Source: Phaseolus vulgaris
Lineage: Eukaryota > Streptophyta > Magnoliopsida > Fabales > Fabaceae
Length of the DNA stretch: 64,000 bases
Direction: 5' to 3'
Assembly (NCBI RefSeq): GCF_000499845.2
Contig: NC_023754.2
Location: 26,512,611 to 26,576,610, forward strand
Positions 37,044-61,503 of the stretch are shown here, in pieces. Both the position numbers and the translations under genes were made by a program. Below the pieces are notes generated by a model. The model was not told the origin of the DNA. It did no database searches and was given only the letters and a program-made list of their open reading frames with translations. The stretch's first letter is position 1. Every line of letters begins with the position of its first letter.

Positions 37044-37100
37044 ATGAAGTTGAGTTATATTTAAAGTTTATTATGAAGTTGAGTTATATTTAAAGTATAA
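37044..37100 (+). repeat. 29-bp tandem duplication
   Basis: ATGAAGTTGAGTTATATTTA begins at 37044 and again at 37073, followed each time by AAGT. The two units are almost identical, so the duplication is recent. No function is evident. Confidence 0.85.
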
Positions 37101-38364
37101 TTTAATGATTGAATTTTTTTTTTCATATTTTTTCTATTTTATCTGATATTAGTGGTAAGATATATTTTATTGACGTATAAACATGTTTTTGTTGTATTGG
37201 AATTTTTTAGGGTTTTTGAACCCTTTTTTTAGATAAAAAAAAAAGGAGATGCATCGTATTGTTTAGTTTTGGTATAAATTTCTGATTATCTTTCATATCT
37301 TTTATTTATTTATCTTAAACCAAATAGTTAGATACAAGTCGTTTTAGAAGATGTATGAAAACAAGATGGTTCAAATAATGTATGGGTAACTGAATAGTTT
37401 CTTTTGATTAATTTATCTCCTAATTTTTAAGTTGTATACAAATCTCATTTTGTTTTAAAAATATATATTTTTATTATGCATGCACTCTTTAAATTTTAAA
37501 TATTATAATTATACTCTTTAATTTTAAAAATATTATAGGTACGACTTTTTAACTAAGAAGATAATTGTGGTAGAAAAATAGAAAGTAATTATAATTTGTA
37601 GAAATATTAAAAAGTGTTATTATAATTTATATAATTTTTTATGGTTTCTTTGGATTAAAAGATAGATTTAAAATAATTGAAAAAAAAAAATAATGATGAT
37701 GAAAAGTGAGATTGTTTGAATTAAAGAAAATATGAAAAATTTAAAATAATTTAATAGATATAATAAATTTTTAAAAAATATAAAATAATATATGTATATA
37801 TAATAACTAATTTATTCTTATTGTTATAAATTAATTCTAACTAAATAAAAAAATATATAATTTTATTATTAGTTAATAATTTTAATTTTATTATTATTGC
37901 TATAATTTACTTTTATTTATTTATTTTATTTTTTATTTTTAAATTTTTAAATTTTTTTATAATTCTTTTAACTTTTAGTATTCTATAAATTATTAATATT
38001 TTTGTTATTATTTTAGTAATCTATTATTGAAAATGACAAAAAACCTCTTTTCAAATGATGAAAAACCTTACACAAAAGAGGGTGTAAATAAAAATTACTT
38101 TTAGAACCTTTAATCCGAAAATATTTTAGATTTTGATATTGGAACACATTTTTTAATTTTGGAAATTTTTATCTGGAATGTATTTTTAATTTTTTTGTTC
38201 CGGATATTTTTGTTCGGAATGTATTTTTTATTTTTGAATTTTATTTACTTTGTTCTGGATTTTCATATCCAGAATAAGGATAATTTTGGAATTTGAGAAA
38301 ATGATAGGGTGTATGTCAAAATGGATAGGTGCAGGAAGAAATTTCCAAACCTTTTTCCACAGGT

Positions 38365-38385
38365 TGGGCCTCACGTAGTTGGGCC
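38365..38385 (+). promoter_or_regulatory. Paired site II (TGGGCC) elements of the ISWI promoter
   Basis: TGGGCC occurs at 38365-38370 and 38380-38385 in GTTGGGCCT contexts, separated by a CACGTA core. Site II elements bind TCP factors and are typical of genes for ribosome, cell-cycle and chromatin functions. They lie about 210 bases upstream of the ISWI start codon. Confidence 0.5.
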
Positions 38386-38593
38386 TGAGCGGCAAAGTCC
38401 ATTTCCATATCAATGGCGCGGAAATTTCCCATTTCCCTTCTGTGCGGTAATCGCACATCTACGCTTAATCCAACGGCTACAAACCCAAGAACTACCTACT
38501 TTCCCCAATCTTACAACTACACTGCTACTTCAAACTTAGAATCCTCTTTCAATTTATCTATCTATCAAACCCTTGTTATCAATTTTGGAATCC

Positions 38594-49475
<10,882 letters not shown>

Positions 49476-51289
49476 ATGGATATGTGCTCTCTATATTGAA
49501 TAGGATAAGTAAAGGCTTGTTGGGTTTTAAAAGATGTGGCCCAGACATGACAATTGGCGGCTTGCCTTCCATAGGTCGTGTTACCAGCCTCTTTTTGATT
49601 TATGTAGGCTCCAAATATCACTTGTATGGCTAGTTAGGTAATACCATGTAAAAATCGGATGTTGTAAGAATGTAAGTATGTAAAATCTACAAACAAATCC
49701 TTAGATCTGAACTAGTTCAATGAAATATATGTAATTCTTATTTGCGTTAAGCTAACATTTGGAATTCTGTATTTGCAACCCGAAAGCTTCGATATGATTT
49801 CAAAATGACGTTTTCTACATGTATAGTCGACAACAAAGCATCAAATACGATACAAAATAGAAATTTCTACACTATTAATTTTATGATTTGGTTCGTAAGA
49901 GTTAAACACACGGGGAAACGTAATGTTCTTCAAAAGCCCTAGAAATGTTCACGGACCTTTCAGCTTCAGGTGAGTGATAATGCTGATGCTTCAACGGTGG
50001 CCAAAGCTTTGCAATGGGTGAGAGTCATTATCGGCAAGAAATTCGCTGCATACACATTGAAATCAAGAGGCAAGGATACAATTTGAAGTATACAATTTGA
50101 GGCTATAACAAAATGTTGGCTAGGGTGGGAGTGTAAATCACTTCTTATCATTAGAATATCGTATTTAAAAGGATACAATTTGTTTTCTTTTGATCTATTT
50201 TGTTTTGATTGAGATTGTCATTCTCTCAATTGCTTAACATTTACCCTTTTTGTTTATTTGAGTATAGGTGGGTGGGATTTTTTTTCACGTGTTATCCCAA
50301 CCACACTGTTAGGTATGAATTGGATTGTATTAGAATTTAATTGTATTTTTCGGTCAAAAATATGTCTAGATGAAATTTATATTCTGCATAAAACATAACT
50401 TATCATGAAAATCACTTGCTTTGTAATTAGTTTTTCGCCCAAGTCTTTTTTACTTTTTAAGATTATGATAATTTGTTTGCATTAGTAATATTCAATTTTT
50501 TGTTATATTTGCCACAATTACTTTTAGCCCAAAAAAGGTTATTATAAAACATATATAATATCATTCTTTTAATTATACACATAATTTTAAAGCATGTTAA
50601 AAAATCAACGTAATCTTGACAATAGTAGCAGGGATTCCATGCTAGTATGTTACTAATCACTAGAATTCTATTAAAAACCGGTATAGCTTTTCCTTAAGAA
50701 AAAAAAAAGTAGTAACAGTTCTTTAAACAGCCTGCAAAATCTGAAATAATGGTTTAACTAGTTGATATTGGGTTGTTTACAAGTTTGGAGGTTTGCAAGA
50801 GATGGAGATAATAAAAGAGTGAAGTGGAAAATAATTTTTTTTTTTTGTATAAGCCGAAAACATAGACTCAGACATACAACAGACAATGTAGGAGTACATC
50901 ATGTGACAGCAATCCACTAAGCTCCCCCCCATCATACAATACAAGCAAATAAGAGAGGCCAAACATTAGAAGCGCCTTTGCTGCCCTAGGCAACATGAAC
51001 CTAGAAATCGTTAGTACAAAGACATGGCTGTTGAATTCACATTCTGCACCATCATCATTACATTTAAATACCCCAATCCACACTAACTTCTCCCCAACCC
51101 CTATTTTTGTTCCTTTTTTTTTCTTTTTTTTCAACTGTGTACTGTTTTCCTTCACATGATAATGACTAACAAACTACCAGAATGACCTGGGAGAACAGTC
51201 CAAGTTGGATCCAAGACAACCAACACAGTCTATCCTCTGACTCAACCATACATGATGAACAGCAAGATGGTTGGGGTTCAGGTGTCTGC
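49476..51289. other. Intergenic region between convergent ISWI and PBL27 genes
   Basis: It holds the 3' flanks of two genes converging from either side. Runs of T or A appear at 50830-50845 and 51110-51130. No gene is recognisable. Confidence 0.6.
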
Positions 51290-54200
51290 TCAGTCATTTG
51301 TAGCATCAAAGCTACCCATGGCATTTGCTTTCTTTTTCTCTCTCACATTCTCGCCCCAGACTTTTGCTTCGGCCACTGCACGCTCTCGGTCCAGGTCGCG
51401 GTTCCATGGAGTCTCTCTGGCTCTTGCAGAATTTACAGGGCTGTCTCTCTGAGAGTCCTGCCTTTCATAATCATCCAATCCCCATTTCCTCCCTGAGCCA
51501 CCACCCGTATCCATCCTGCCTAACTCAGTCCCGCTGCTTGGATCCCTGCTGTCTCTCTTCCTGAAGTCAGGGGAGTTTCTGTGTGTGGAAGGGGAGCCAA
51601 GGCGCCGATCAGGGCTGTCCACACCGTCTGCCAGGCTCCTTCTGTCATCCCTCATCCTAGGGGTTGAGGGGCCAACCCTGTTGGATTGATTGGCTGCATT
51701 TGGATCATATGTCTGCGAAGCCAGATATGTGAGAGCAGTCACCACATCCCCAATGAGAGGCCTTGTAGCAGCTTGCTCCTGCAGACACATTGCAGCAACT
51801 GCAAGTGCTTGATACAGTCCTCGCATCGGGTAACGGCCTTGAAGTAGAGGGTCGGCCATTTTGGGAAACTTCCTACGGTCCTTGAAGAGAGGCCGCGCCT
51901 ACAAAGTTCCATTTCCCAAGAATATGAAGACAAATGATTGTAAATGTGTCGTGTTAATTTAGAAATGAATCAAAATGTGAACTAACAGGATTACATCATG
52001 TATGACTTGGGAGAAATGATAACAACACACTACTTACTTATTCACTGGAATTTATCGGAAATTAAAAAAATTGGTGCGTGTTCTCATTTAGTCATGATGT
52101 GGTAGTTTTCAATAAACTTTTACCAACAGTAGGTGCATTAAAAAGAAGGGTGATTGAGTGTTGTTAGCATTTCTTATGGCCTAAAACCACAAGGATGATA
52201 AGATGTGAATACTTACCCATGCAACAAGATTGTGCTCTCCATGTGCACGCGTATTGTCAATAGCCTTGCGCCCAGTAATAAGTTCAAGGAAGACAACTCC
52301 AAAACTGTAGACATCAGATTTCAGAGTTAATTGACCAGTCATAGCATATTCTGGGGCACAATAGCCGTATGTTCCCATTACTCGTGTGGATACATGGGTC
52401 TTGTCGCCAACTGGACCCAGTTTTGCCAGCCCAAAATCTGATAACTTGGGATGGTAACCCTCGTCTAGGAGGATGTTGGATGATTTTAAGTCTCTGTATA
52501 TAACTGGTGGATTTGCCTTGTCATGCAAGTATTCCAATCCCTTTGCAGCTCCAGCTGCTATTTTCATCCTAGTGTTCCAATCCAGAGGCTCCTTGTCAGG
52601 AGGAAGATCTGGAAAGGGAGTCAGAGTAAGAAATTTCTCCACTGCATAGGTTTAGGCTGAAAATTTACGTGGATTAATGTCTAATAACAAGATACGACTT
52701 AAAGCAATATCTATTGATGATGCAAACCAACAATGTAATGGGATTCTGAAGAACTTATCAGTGATCTGTTCATCAGGAACAGCAGTCTTGTCTTGATAAC
52801 AAATTAAGAGGATTATGGCACATTGGCACCTAGCCAGCTAGCCAGTTCAGATTTAAATTGTCGTATTAGCAGTTGCAACATAACCAGTAAGAATTAAGTC
52901 AAACGAGTAACAACACCTAAAAAGCAATACAGGAAAAAAATACTGTTTTATTTTATATTCAAATAGAAAGCTCAATTGCTACTTCTAAGATTGTAATAAA
53001 TAGATGAAATGCAAAGTCTCAAGCGACATAAAACTTTCAGATCTGGAATCAAATTTTACTATAAAACAGCTAATATCTACAAAATCATTGAAGACAAATA
53101 TATTCATAAAAGGTCTTATCTTAAATCACTAGTTACAAGCTTTGCTCATCTCGAAGTGCCACTACATGGATGTTGAAGTTTTTGGAAGAGAGGTCATTGA
53201 AGATCTCATATGAGCACCCTCCCCCTCTCAACATATATACAAACCTGCTAACTTACCATTACTCAATGCCAGTATTACTTCAAGTCAATTTTTCACGGAT
53301 AAAGTTGCCACTGTAGATTATGCTGATAATAAAAATCAAACTATTTACTCCAAAGTGTTATAAAACCCTTCAGTCCGCACACATTACTCTTTGAGCATGG
53401 TAGAGTTATCATGTATTTACTTAGTACTTGTGAATGATCTGAAATTGGAAATGCATAATTACATTTCATGTCATCAGTTAGGCCAACGAGGAACATCCTT
53501 TAGAATGTTATTTGATATGCTAAGTTTTCATCAGTGTCACTGATCCCAAAACCATGATAGGCAATCTAAACTTTTCACAAAATATATTTTATATTGAATC
53601 CTTTTCCTAAGATTCGTTAGATTCAGCTTCCTAACAGTTTGTTACTATTAGTGTATATCAATTAGTGTGATCCACACTAGTAGAATAGCCTCTGTAGTAG
53701 AGAATCCTAATCACTCTAACTGTACCACAATTAGTTACAACTTACAAGTGTTTCGTTAGCTTCTTACATTCTCTGAATATCAGATTGTATTAGTTACACA
53801 GTACTTAATTTAGTAGCATAAAACAGAAGATGCTGATAAAGCTGCAGAAATCTGCATGTGGTACCCTGCACTACCAGTGTAGATGTCATCTAATTCTAAT
53901 CTTTTATGGAGTATACATGAACATTTGATGAACCTTTCCTTGGCTGCCGAAAATGCTTAGCCATTTTTAGAGGTAAAGGAGAGGTTAAGTTTCGTATGTG
54001 AATATATTTAGGTGGATGCTCTTAAAATCAATTTCAGGAGCTTTAAGCAGTAAACATTTAAAGGGAGTGGTCCGTGTAATAACCTACTGAATGAGGTTCC
54101 AAGCAACACTCTAGATAGCCCAGATAACTCAATTCAGGAACTATGAAAATATAAAAATAGAGAGGGAAAGAGTAATTTTTGCCCATGCAATTTAAACGAA

Positions 54201-57170
54201 GCAAAAATAATAGAGGAATAGGAGACAGAGGTGCTCCTAACCTCTTGTTAAGGTATCTTCCAGAGATGAGAATAGGGTGATACTTTCAGAAATACTTAGA
54301 TTCAAATATTGTCCAATTTACATTTGCATACAAGTTTTGGAGAGACCAAGCCCCCAGCAAGTTCAATGATATACCATTATTGAAGCCAAATTCAACTAAA
54401 AGCCTCATTACTCCAACAGTTGTACATTGGAATTTAAGATTCTGCTTCTGACTACTAGAACTAGCACCACTATAGTATGAAAATTCTACACCAACAATCT
54501 AGTTCGAGGAAGAGAGCCATTCGTCGGAGATTTTTGCTTGACCATGCGAAAATCATAAAGCATGAGTCTAAAGTTTTTGCTACATAAATCATAAAGTATA
54601 AACACTAGTGATGCACTAAAAAATATTCATGTTAGTCCTTGAATCCTAGATGTCTACTCAATAATAACAGTCAACTGCTCATCCATTTGAACAATGCAAC
54701 ATCACGTGAACAAGCCACAATTTTCAAACAGTATAAGTATAAGGAAATAAAAAAATTAGCATCCACCACATAGTTCAATGTACCTATAGATAATCTATGA
54801 TCTTCCTAGGGAAATTATATTATCTAATTGGAATATATGATGTTTTTTCAATTATATATGATCTCCTGACATAACACACTTTCACCGGCTAAAGGAGAAG
54901 ATAAATTGTTAGGTGCCAAATGGGAAGAGAAGAAATATTTTTGAATTGAATAAAAACAAAATAGGAGAGAGATGTCTCAACTGGTTTTCCTTCACGAACA
55001 ATTTATCCTTTCACAATGAGCGAAAGCTCAATCTACAAATGGTACAGGATAGAATAGAACGGCTACTCTTTGCCTCCTCCTCCTATTTATTTACCTCTCA
55101 AATCCCCTCTAACTGTCTAGCCCTTCTACTCACAAACTACAGTAACTTTCCTAACTCCTAAGATAAATTGATTTGAAACATATAATGCATTCTCTCTCTC
55201 CTTTTCGAAGCCTCTGGAATCATGTACTTCATCCCTTGTAGTTTGAACCATGTGATAACAATCTTATTTGTTTTCTCCATGCTTTCATGACAGATACAGT
55301 TCCCCCTATTTTAATTAGAAACTATACAGTCAAAGCACGCAGACATAATTCTTTTTGTTTGATAACAGTGAATTTAAAACCATAGAATGAAAGAATTTCC
55401 CATCCAACAAAGAATCCTACGCTTCCCTTCTCTACTTTATCCTACGAGTTATGGCATTTTTTGACATTTAAGAGATTAAAAGGATTGAAGCAACTTGAAA
55501 TATAATATTTAGTAGTTTTATAATATGAAAGCATAATAATTCAGGAAGCAATGGTGACAGTTAAAAAGAATGCAATCTGACCGTGTAAATGATCCTCCAA
55601 AGACCCCAATGGCATAAATTCATAAACAAGCAGCCGCTGGTCACCATCTGCACAATAACCAATTAAGTTCACAAGATTCGGATGATGCAAGAGACTGAGC
55701 ATGAGAACTTCCACCAAAAATTCTCGATTTCCTTGAAGACCATTTCGATCTAGCTGTTTTACAGCAACTGCCTGCAAAGAGAATTATTTCATTATATCAT
55801 CAGCAAAAATCAGAAAGAGACAGGGTTATAGTGACGGTGCAAAAATCAAATGGAAAAGCGACAGTGGACAGGCAACCTTTGAAAGCTGAACATGCAAATT
55901 GAAAAATGATGAATCCTGTCTACATGAAAGCCATTATGCTAAGCTTCGGTATCTGTGAAATCTAAAATTTTCATAGCAGATGTCACAACTTACTTGTCCT
56001 GTGCTCTCGAGGCGACCTCTGTAAACGCGTCCAAAACCTCCTTCACCTAATAAACATTCCGGCCTAAAGTTCTTTGTAGCAGCTGCAAGCTCTCGGAATG
56101 TAAATGTTTGTGCAGCAATATGGGGCGTTGGGCCATCCTTTGGAACCAACGTTTCCTTCTTAGCATCTGTGCCACTCCGCGATGATTTCGATTTATCTAA
56201 ATAGATAATCAAAGATAAGATCGAGAAAAAGCAACAGAAAAACATCTGATAAACTAGAGAATTAAAATATGTACTGAAGGTATCACGGCATTATACTGCT
56301 AAACTTATAACTACATCTAACACTTAAACCCAACTTGAGTTTCACAGGTTGAAGTTTGAATTGCACAATGACAAAGGTATCCGTTGTTAAATCATGCATC
56401 GGATCCTGCCATCAGTTAGAATGTGATTCAACTAGTTCAGACAATCCCATCCGTCCAGCAGCATAAATGCCAGGCCTGAATGGTAAAGTTTTCAGTACCT
56501 ATCTTCTGAATGAACTAATTGTTTCTTCAGACAGTGGCATTCTGTACAAATCATCTAGACTAAATTTCTATGATAAGCTACCAGACTACCACATTGAACA
56601 ATCTACAGAAAATGCAGCAATTGGACTGGACCCGGCATCAGCTTCGTATCCCAGAATTGTCAAAAGGGCAAAAGGAAAACGTTATGAAACAATGTGATAC
56701 ACTAGTCACATCCAAAGGCAAGGGCAGATCCCCAAAGATGTAACTAGGAGCCTTTGGTAGTAACAAAATTCAATTGAGTGAAGCTAAAACATATCCACTG
56801 CCATCAAATCACTTCACTGGCTGCAACAATACAAGCACAACCTCGGATGAACCAGATCAAAGCAACCAATAACTTGGATTGAAGAACATGGCCAGAAAAG
56901 CCATGAAAAGGCACACAAAAGGGGAAATTGAGGACAATTGAAGGCAAGCCAGGGAAGCAGTGGTTCAAACAAAGAGGGCAACAGAAGTTTGAGAAGGAAA
57001 GTTGCAAAATTAGGAGCCAAACCTGTGTTTGCCCTGCTGGGGTGATGAGACTGAGGAACAAGAGAAGCAGCTTCCTTAAAAGAAGAATCCTTGTTGGGCA
57101 CCTCCTTGACCCTCACCCCACCACTGTCCTCCTTGTTGGATGATCCAAAACAAGGAAAACACCCACCCAT
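51290..57170 (-). CDS. PBL27: Receptor-like cytoplasmic kinase of subfamily VII, PBL27 type
   Basis: Exons (minus): 57170-57023, 56196-55994, 55771-55582, 52608-52217, 51898-51290; 513 aa, the same length as I recall for Arabidopsis PBL27. [11 protein letters not shown] at the N-terminus fits myristoylation at Gly2 and palmitoylation of nearby Cys, anchoring it at the plasma membrane. The kinase domain has [21 protein letters not shown] (Lys122), YRDLKSSN (Asp220), [20 protein letters not shown] (Asp238) and [10 protein letters not shown]. After it comes a C-terminal tail of about 130 residues rich in Arg, Asp and Ser, with [17 protein letters not shown] and [17 protein letters not shown], which is distinctive for PBL27. 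In Arabidopsis PBL27 links the chitin receptor CERK1 to MAPKKK5. Close homology makes the same role likely, though unproven here. Confidence 0.96.
52609..55581 (-). other. Large intron 3 of PBL27 (3.0 kb)
   Basis: The intron lies between the exon ending GSLEDHLH and the one starting [11 protein letters not shown]. Pieces at about 53580-53900 and 54890-55290 have an LTR-like flavour, but I cannot find paired ends or coding parts. Otherwise AT-rich. Confidence 0.6.
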
Positions 57171-60045
57171 ATCAAATCCAAGCAAATCAAAGCCACCCCT
57201 TACAAAACCCACCAAGGAATAATGCCTTTCATAACAACAAACCCCTCCAAAGCCTACAACACAGTCCAACTCACACTCACACCCACACAAGACCAATCTC
57301 AGAAATCGCCACCAAGCACTGCCCTTTCCGCTTCTACAACTCACAGTGGATGCCTCAGAACGTGATCCTCATCGACACCAACATGCCCCAGAAAGCAGAT
57401 CAACCAATCGAAGAAACTGGTGAGGTGAAACACAGCACAAGGTAAAGGAAGAATAATAAATAATAAATAATCAAAATAAACAGAAAATAAAATAAAGGCC
57501 AAATATTTACATTTCTATGTATATAATATAACAATAATAAGAAATAAAAATGTAAGGGAAATTTTAAATTTGGAAATTTGAAGTGGAAATGGGAAATTAT
57601 TATTGGGGTGGTAATTACTAATTAGGGAACACAGTTGCAACTCAACAATTGCGTTACACAATCTCTATTACGAGGTTTTCATTGGATTTTCCGTGTTCCT
57701 ACGAAGTTTCACTTTCACCCTGCAACTCTCAATAATTACAAACATGTACATCTACATTTCTAGTTTTAAATAATCATCATCGGGTCGGGTACTGGGTCCC
57801 ACCCTTACCATGTGTGATGGCCATTGCTAATACTTCTTCAACTCCTTTCATTTTTTTCTTTTCTTTTTTCTTATTCAATTTTTAATTTTTACAATACTAT
57901 ATAATCTTTTTCCTAATTTTTTCCTGGGTTTTAAATTAAAATAAGTTATGTACGTTATTTAGTTTAACTTTTTAACTGTGATAAATAAAATAAAATAAAA
58001 TAAATAACTGGTCTCCATTTTCTTCAAAGAAGCAACCAGTGAGGAGAGAGAAGAAAAGGATGGGGGCAACAGGTAATGGTTGATCTACCCACTAGACCAA
58101 AACTGTACTATTCTAATGAGTATTTTCATAATTTGTAATAAAATAAATAAATTGAAAAAACCATAGAAATAATATATTCAAATAAAAATATTATATGTGT
58201 AATATTGAAAATTTAAATTGACATTTTAAAAAGTAATATAGGAGTGTCGTGTTAGTTTTTTAATTTAAAATTGATATGCGAATTTTTAATATTCTCTTGT
58301 AAAAATATAATGGGATGGAAATATAATAAGTGCGATTATTATAGTATCCGATGATAAAAAAAATTATAATAAATTTTTTTATATAATTTTAAGAAATTAA
58401 TTTTAAATTTAATTTAATCTCATAAAATCAGATTTTTACTTATTCATATGTTATGAATTTACATTATTTTTAATTAATGTGGAGTTTAATAAAAAAATTA
58501 AATATGTTGTTTTCAAATATAGAAGGAATATAATTGAGTAGTGGTTCATTTGGAAACAAAATATTTTTTCTATAATAATGAAAATGTGAAGAATATTCAG
58601 GATAACTCTTGATTACACTGATTTACACACTTCCATAAATGTAATGTATAATAACGAAGAAAATGTAACTAAAATATGTGTGTTTTAATATGCTAAAACG
58701 ATTCAATCTCAATTTTTTTAACTCATCATAGGTTATTATCATTAATAACTAAAATCATGTTTTCATATTTATTTTACCTACACAAAATTTTGTGTTGTTA
58801 TTAAAACTAAAAGTCTAATTTGAGATTTTGTTTTCTAATTAACATGTTTTTTTTTTTTTGTTATATAGATGATCTGTTTATGATATAAAGCTAAAACTAT
58901 AATCATTGTTAGACATAGATGAATCAAAATTCTTCGTACATGTATTTTTTAAAGGAGTAAATTATTTTCACAAAATCCAAATGTGTAATTTCAGAGATAT
59001 CTTCTTCTATTAAATTAAGACATGTACTGATTTAATGCCTCCTACACTCAAAACTCACAAATAGAAATGTTAATTTCAAAAGAATAAATCTTTTAATTAT
59101 AGTATAAAATAAGTATTTTATGAGTCACATATCTCATAAAATTTAAGTGTTTTAATATTTTATTTTTGAAAATGTCATCCACGTATTTAGAGTTTGGTCA
59201 TGAGTATTATTAATAAAGAGAAAGGTCTTTACGACACTCAAGTTAATATTTAAGACACTCAAATTAATATTTAAAATTCGATGTCTGAAAATAATAAATA
59301 TTATTAAATATGTATATTGATTTATAATTGATCAATCTAGTTATAAGTATGTGTTGTAACTCATCTTCTTAACCTATATTAATATGAATATTACAAGTTA
59401 ATCATTGTATTAATTTGACATCAATTACAAATTTTGTGCACAACTTATTTAAGTGATATTTATCTTACATGTCCAATATTGTCGATGATGTCTATAACAT
59501 CTCGACAGTACATTTTTATATTTTTTTATTATATTTTTTACAATTTAGTAAAAAGAAGTGTGACATAATTCTATCATATACTCTAAATGAAAAATAAAAC
59601 TAAATTCTTTGAACAATGTTATCTATATGTATGATTTTTTTAATTTTTTTTAGTTCAAATCCTGAATGAGTAGCTGACCAGTCCTCATGTCTAGGTTTGA
59701 AATGCTGAATTGATGCTGAGCATGAATGTGGGTGTAAGGCTAATTTATGGTCACAATATTAATTAAGAAATGGAATTGAGAATTACTTTTTTTATTGAAA
59801 CCTTTTGCTTTTGTTACCATAAAATGAGTGAGTGAGTGGGTGACCTAATTTATTTGAGTTATCTTTTCATGCTAAATCCTTTTTTCATTATTTTTTTTGT
59901 TTATAAATTTGTTAACGCGTATTGCATTAGGAGTCCACACGTGAATCACGGAGTTGTTTACTTAACCTAGCTAGCTGTGAATGCTTCATTTCCCTCTTCT
60001 CTTGCTATCAAAATTATATATATGCCACCATTTTAATAATTTGCC

Positions 60046-60048
<3 letters not shown>

Positions 60049-60077
<29 letters not shown>
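60049..60077. repeat. AT dinucleotide microsatellite
   Basis: A pure AT run of about 29 bases in the gene desert. Confidence 0.95.
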
Positions 60078-60082
<5 letters not shown>

Positions 60083-60483
60083 TAAACTTTTTAACTTTAA
60101 ATATATTTGTCATCTCTAAATTTAGACTGTGAGTATTTTTTATTCCTCAAATTTCAAAGTGATTGTTTTACTTTTTTAAAAATAATTAACCTTTGGTTCT
60201 TAATGTGTGATTACTGTAGATGATGAGCTAATCGAATTAAATAAATAAAAAATAATATAATTAAAAATATTTTTTTATGGTCCAATTTATTTATTAATTA
60301 AGTTTCTTTAATTTGATGTAAAGTGTGTTGGATAAGATCAATAAATTAATGACTAGTTTATTTTATTAATTTGTAAGTGATTTTATTTATACAAAAGTAT
60401 TCGATAAGTATTCTAAATAGTTTACCTTTAAGAGTTTCTAATTTATTTTCTTAACTTAATATTATTTTCTTAAAGCAGACAAT

Positions 60484-60508
60484 TATATATATATATATAT
60501 ATATATAT
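60484..60508. repeat. AT dinucleotide microsatellite
   Basis: A pure TA run of about 25 bases, 400 bases from the previous one. Confidence 0.95.
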
Positions 60509-61267
60509 TAGTCTTTTGTACACTTATATATGATTACTATATGAATACCGTTTACTGCATCTTTAGTTAAATAGTTATTTTATCCTTATTACTTATATTT
60601 AGTGGTTTTGTTAAGATCATGTTTTTTAATATTCTATTTACTCTATTTTTTTAAAGAATATATATAAGAATTTTTTAAAAATAAAAAATTAATTTTTACA
60701 TGATGCACATTTTTAAATTTTTTTAATATTTATTCAAATTTCTCTCTTTCAAAAACACCTTTTACATTTCATCAATAAGCTAAATCGTTAAAAAAAATAT
60801 ATTTAAAGCTCGTAAGGAGAAGTTTTCTTGTTTAAGAATCATTTATATTCAAATGATATTTTTCTAATTCTTCTTTCTCATTCATTATATTGATTTGCAC
60901 ACCTAGATTTAATGCCTTGATATAGTAAATTTCCAATTTTAATATATTTCTTTATAGATTTCGAAGAAAGTTAATATTTTATAATGTGATCTATATTTCT
61001 TTTGGTAAAATGTATATAATATAATTGAATTTTCAGTAACAGTGGAACAATTAATATTCAATACATAATTTTTTATAAGACTTTATTTTTTTATTAAAAA
61101 ACTTTTATACCAAATCACCTCCTACTAATTATTCTTAAATGTCTTTATTTTTCTTAAAATATAGGTAGGATAATTTGGTTATAAGCAAATACACATCCCA
61201 TTATCATCTCTACATAAAATAAATATTTATTTCATCTATTAGGGGTAGGTTAAGTACACTAGACTTT

Positions 61268-61306
61268 AAATAATAATAATAATAATAATAATTATTATTA
61301 TTATTA
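61268..61306. repeat. AAT/ATT palindromic microsatellite
   Basis: A run of AAT triplets passes directly into a run of ATT triplets, giving a self-complementary tract with almost no loop that could form a hairpin or cruciform. It lies just upstream of copy B of the dispersed repeat. Confidence 0.9.
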
Positions 61307-61332
61307 TAATAGTAATATGTAAATTATGTTGA

Positions 61333-61503
61333 GTATCGTTTTTTTAATATGAGTTTTCACTTAATCATTTGTATTTTTTTTAATAATGTTTTTTTTCATG
61401 TGATGATAGATGATTGTTGTTATCTGAAGTGTCAGTTTAGCTAGCTAAGATGCCACGTTACATAATGATACCTAAGATGAAAACATTTTTAAAAAAATGT
61501 GCT
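61333..61503 (+). repeat. Dispersed repeat, copy B (partner at 7923-8103)
   Basis: Same orientation and order of landmarks as copy A: GTATCGTTTT, ATATGAGTTTT, TTAATAATG, CATGTGATGATAGATGATTG, AGATGCCACGTTACATAATG and an A-rich end. Differences are point changes and short indels. Confidence 0.6.

Larger units (their letters stand above)
36240..38593. other. Intergenic region between divergent lipase and ISWI genes
   Basis: The lipase leader and promoter occupy the left 500 bases. 36900-38300 is extremely AT-rich. It contains a 29-bp tandem duplication (37044-37100) and imperfect units of GGAATGTATTTTT with TCCGGATATTTTT (about 38160-38280). The ISWI promoter lies at the right. Confidence 0.6.

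Noticed and set aside
51182..51564. Plus-strand ORFs of 66-104 codons
   Set aside because: Antisense to the last exon of PBL27.
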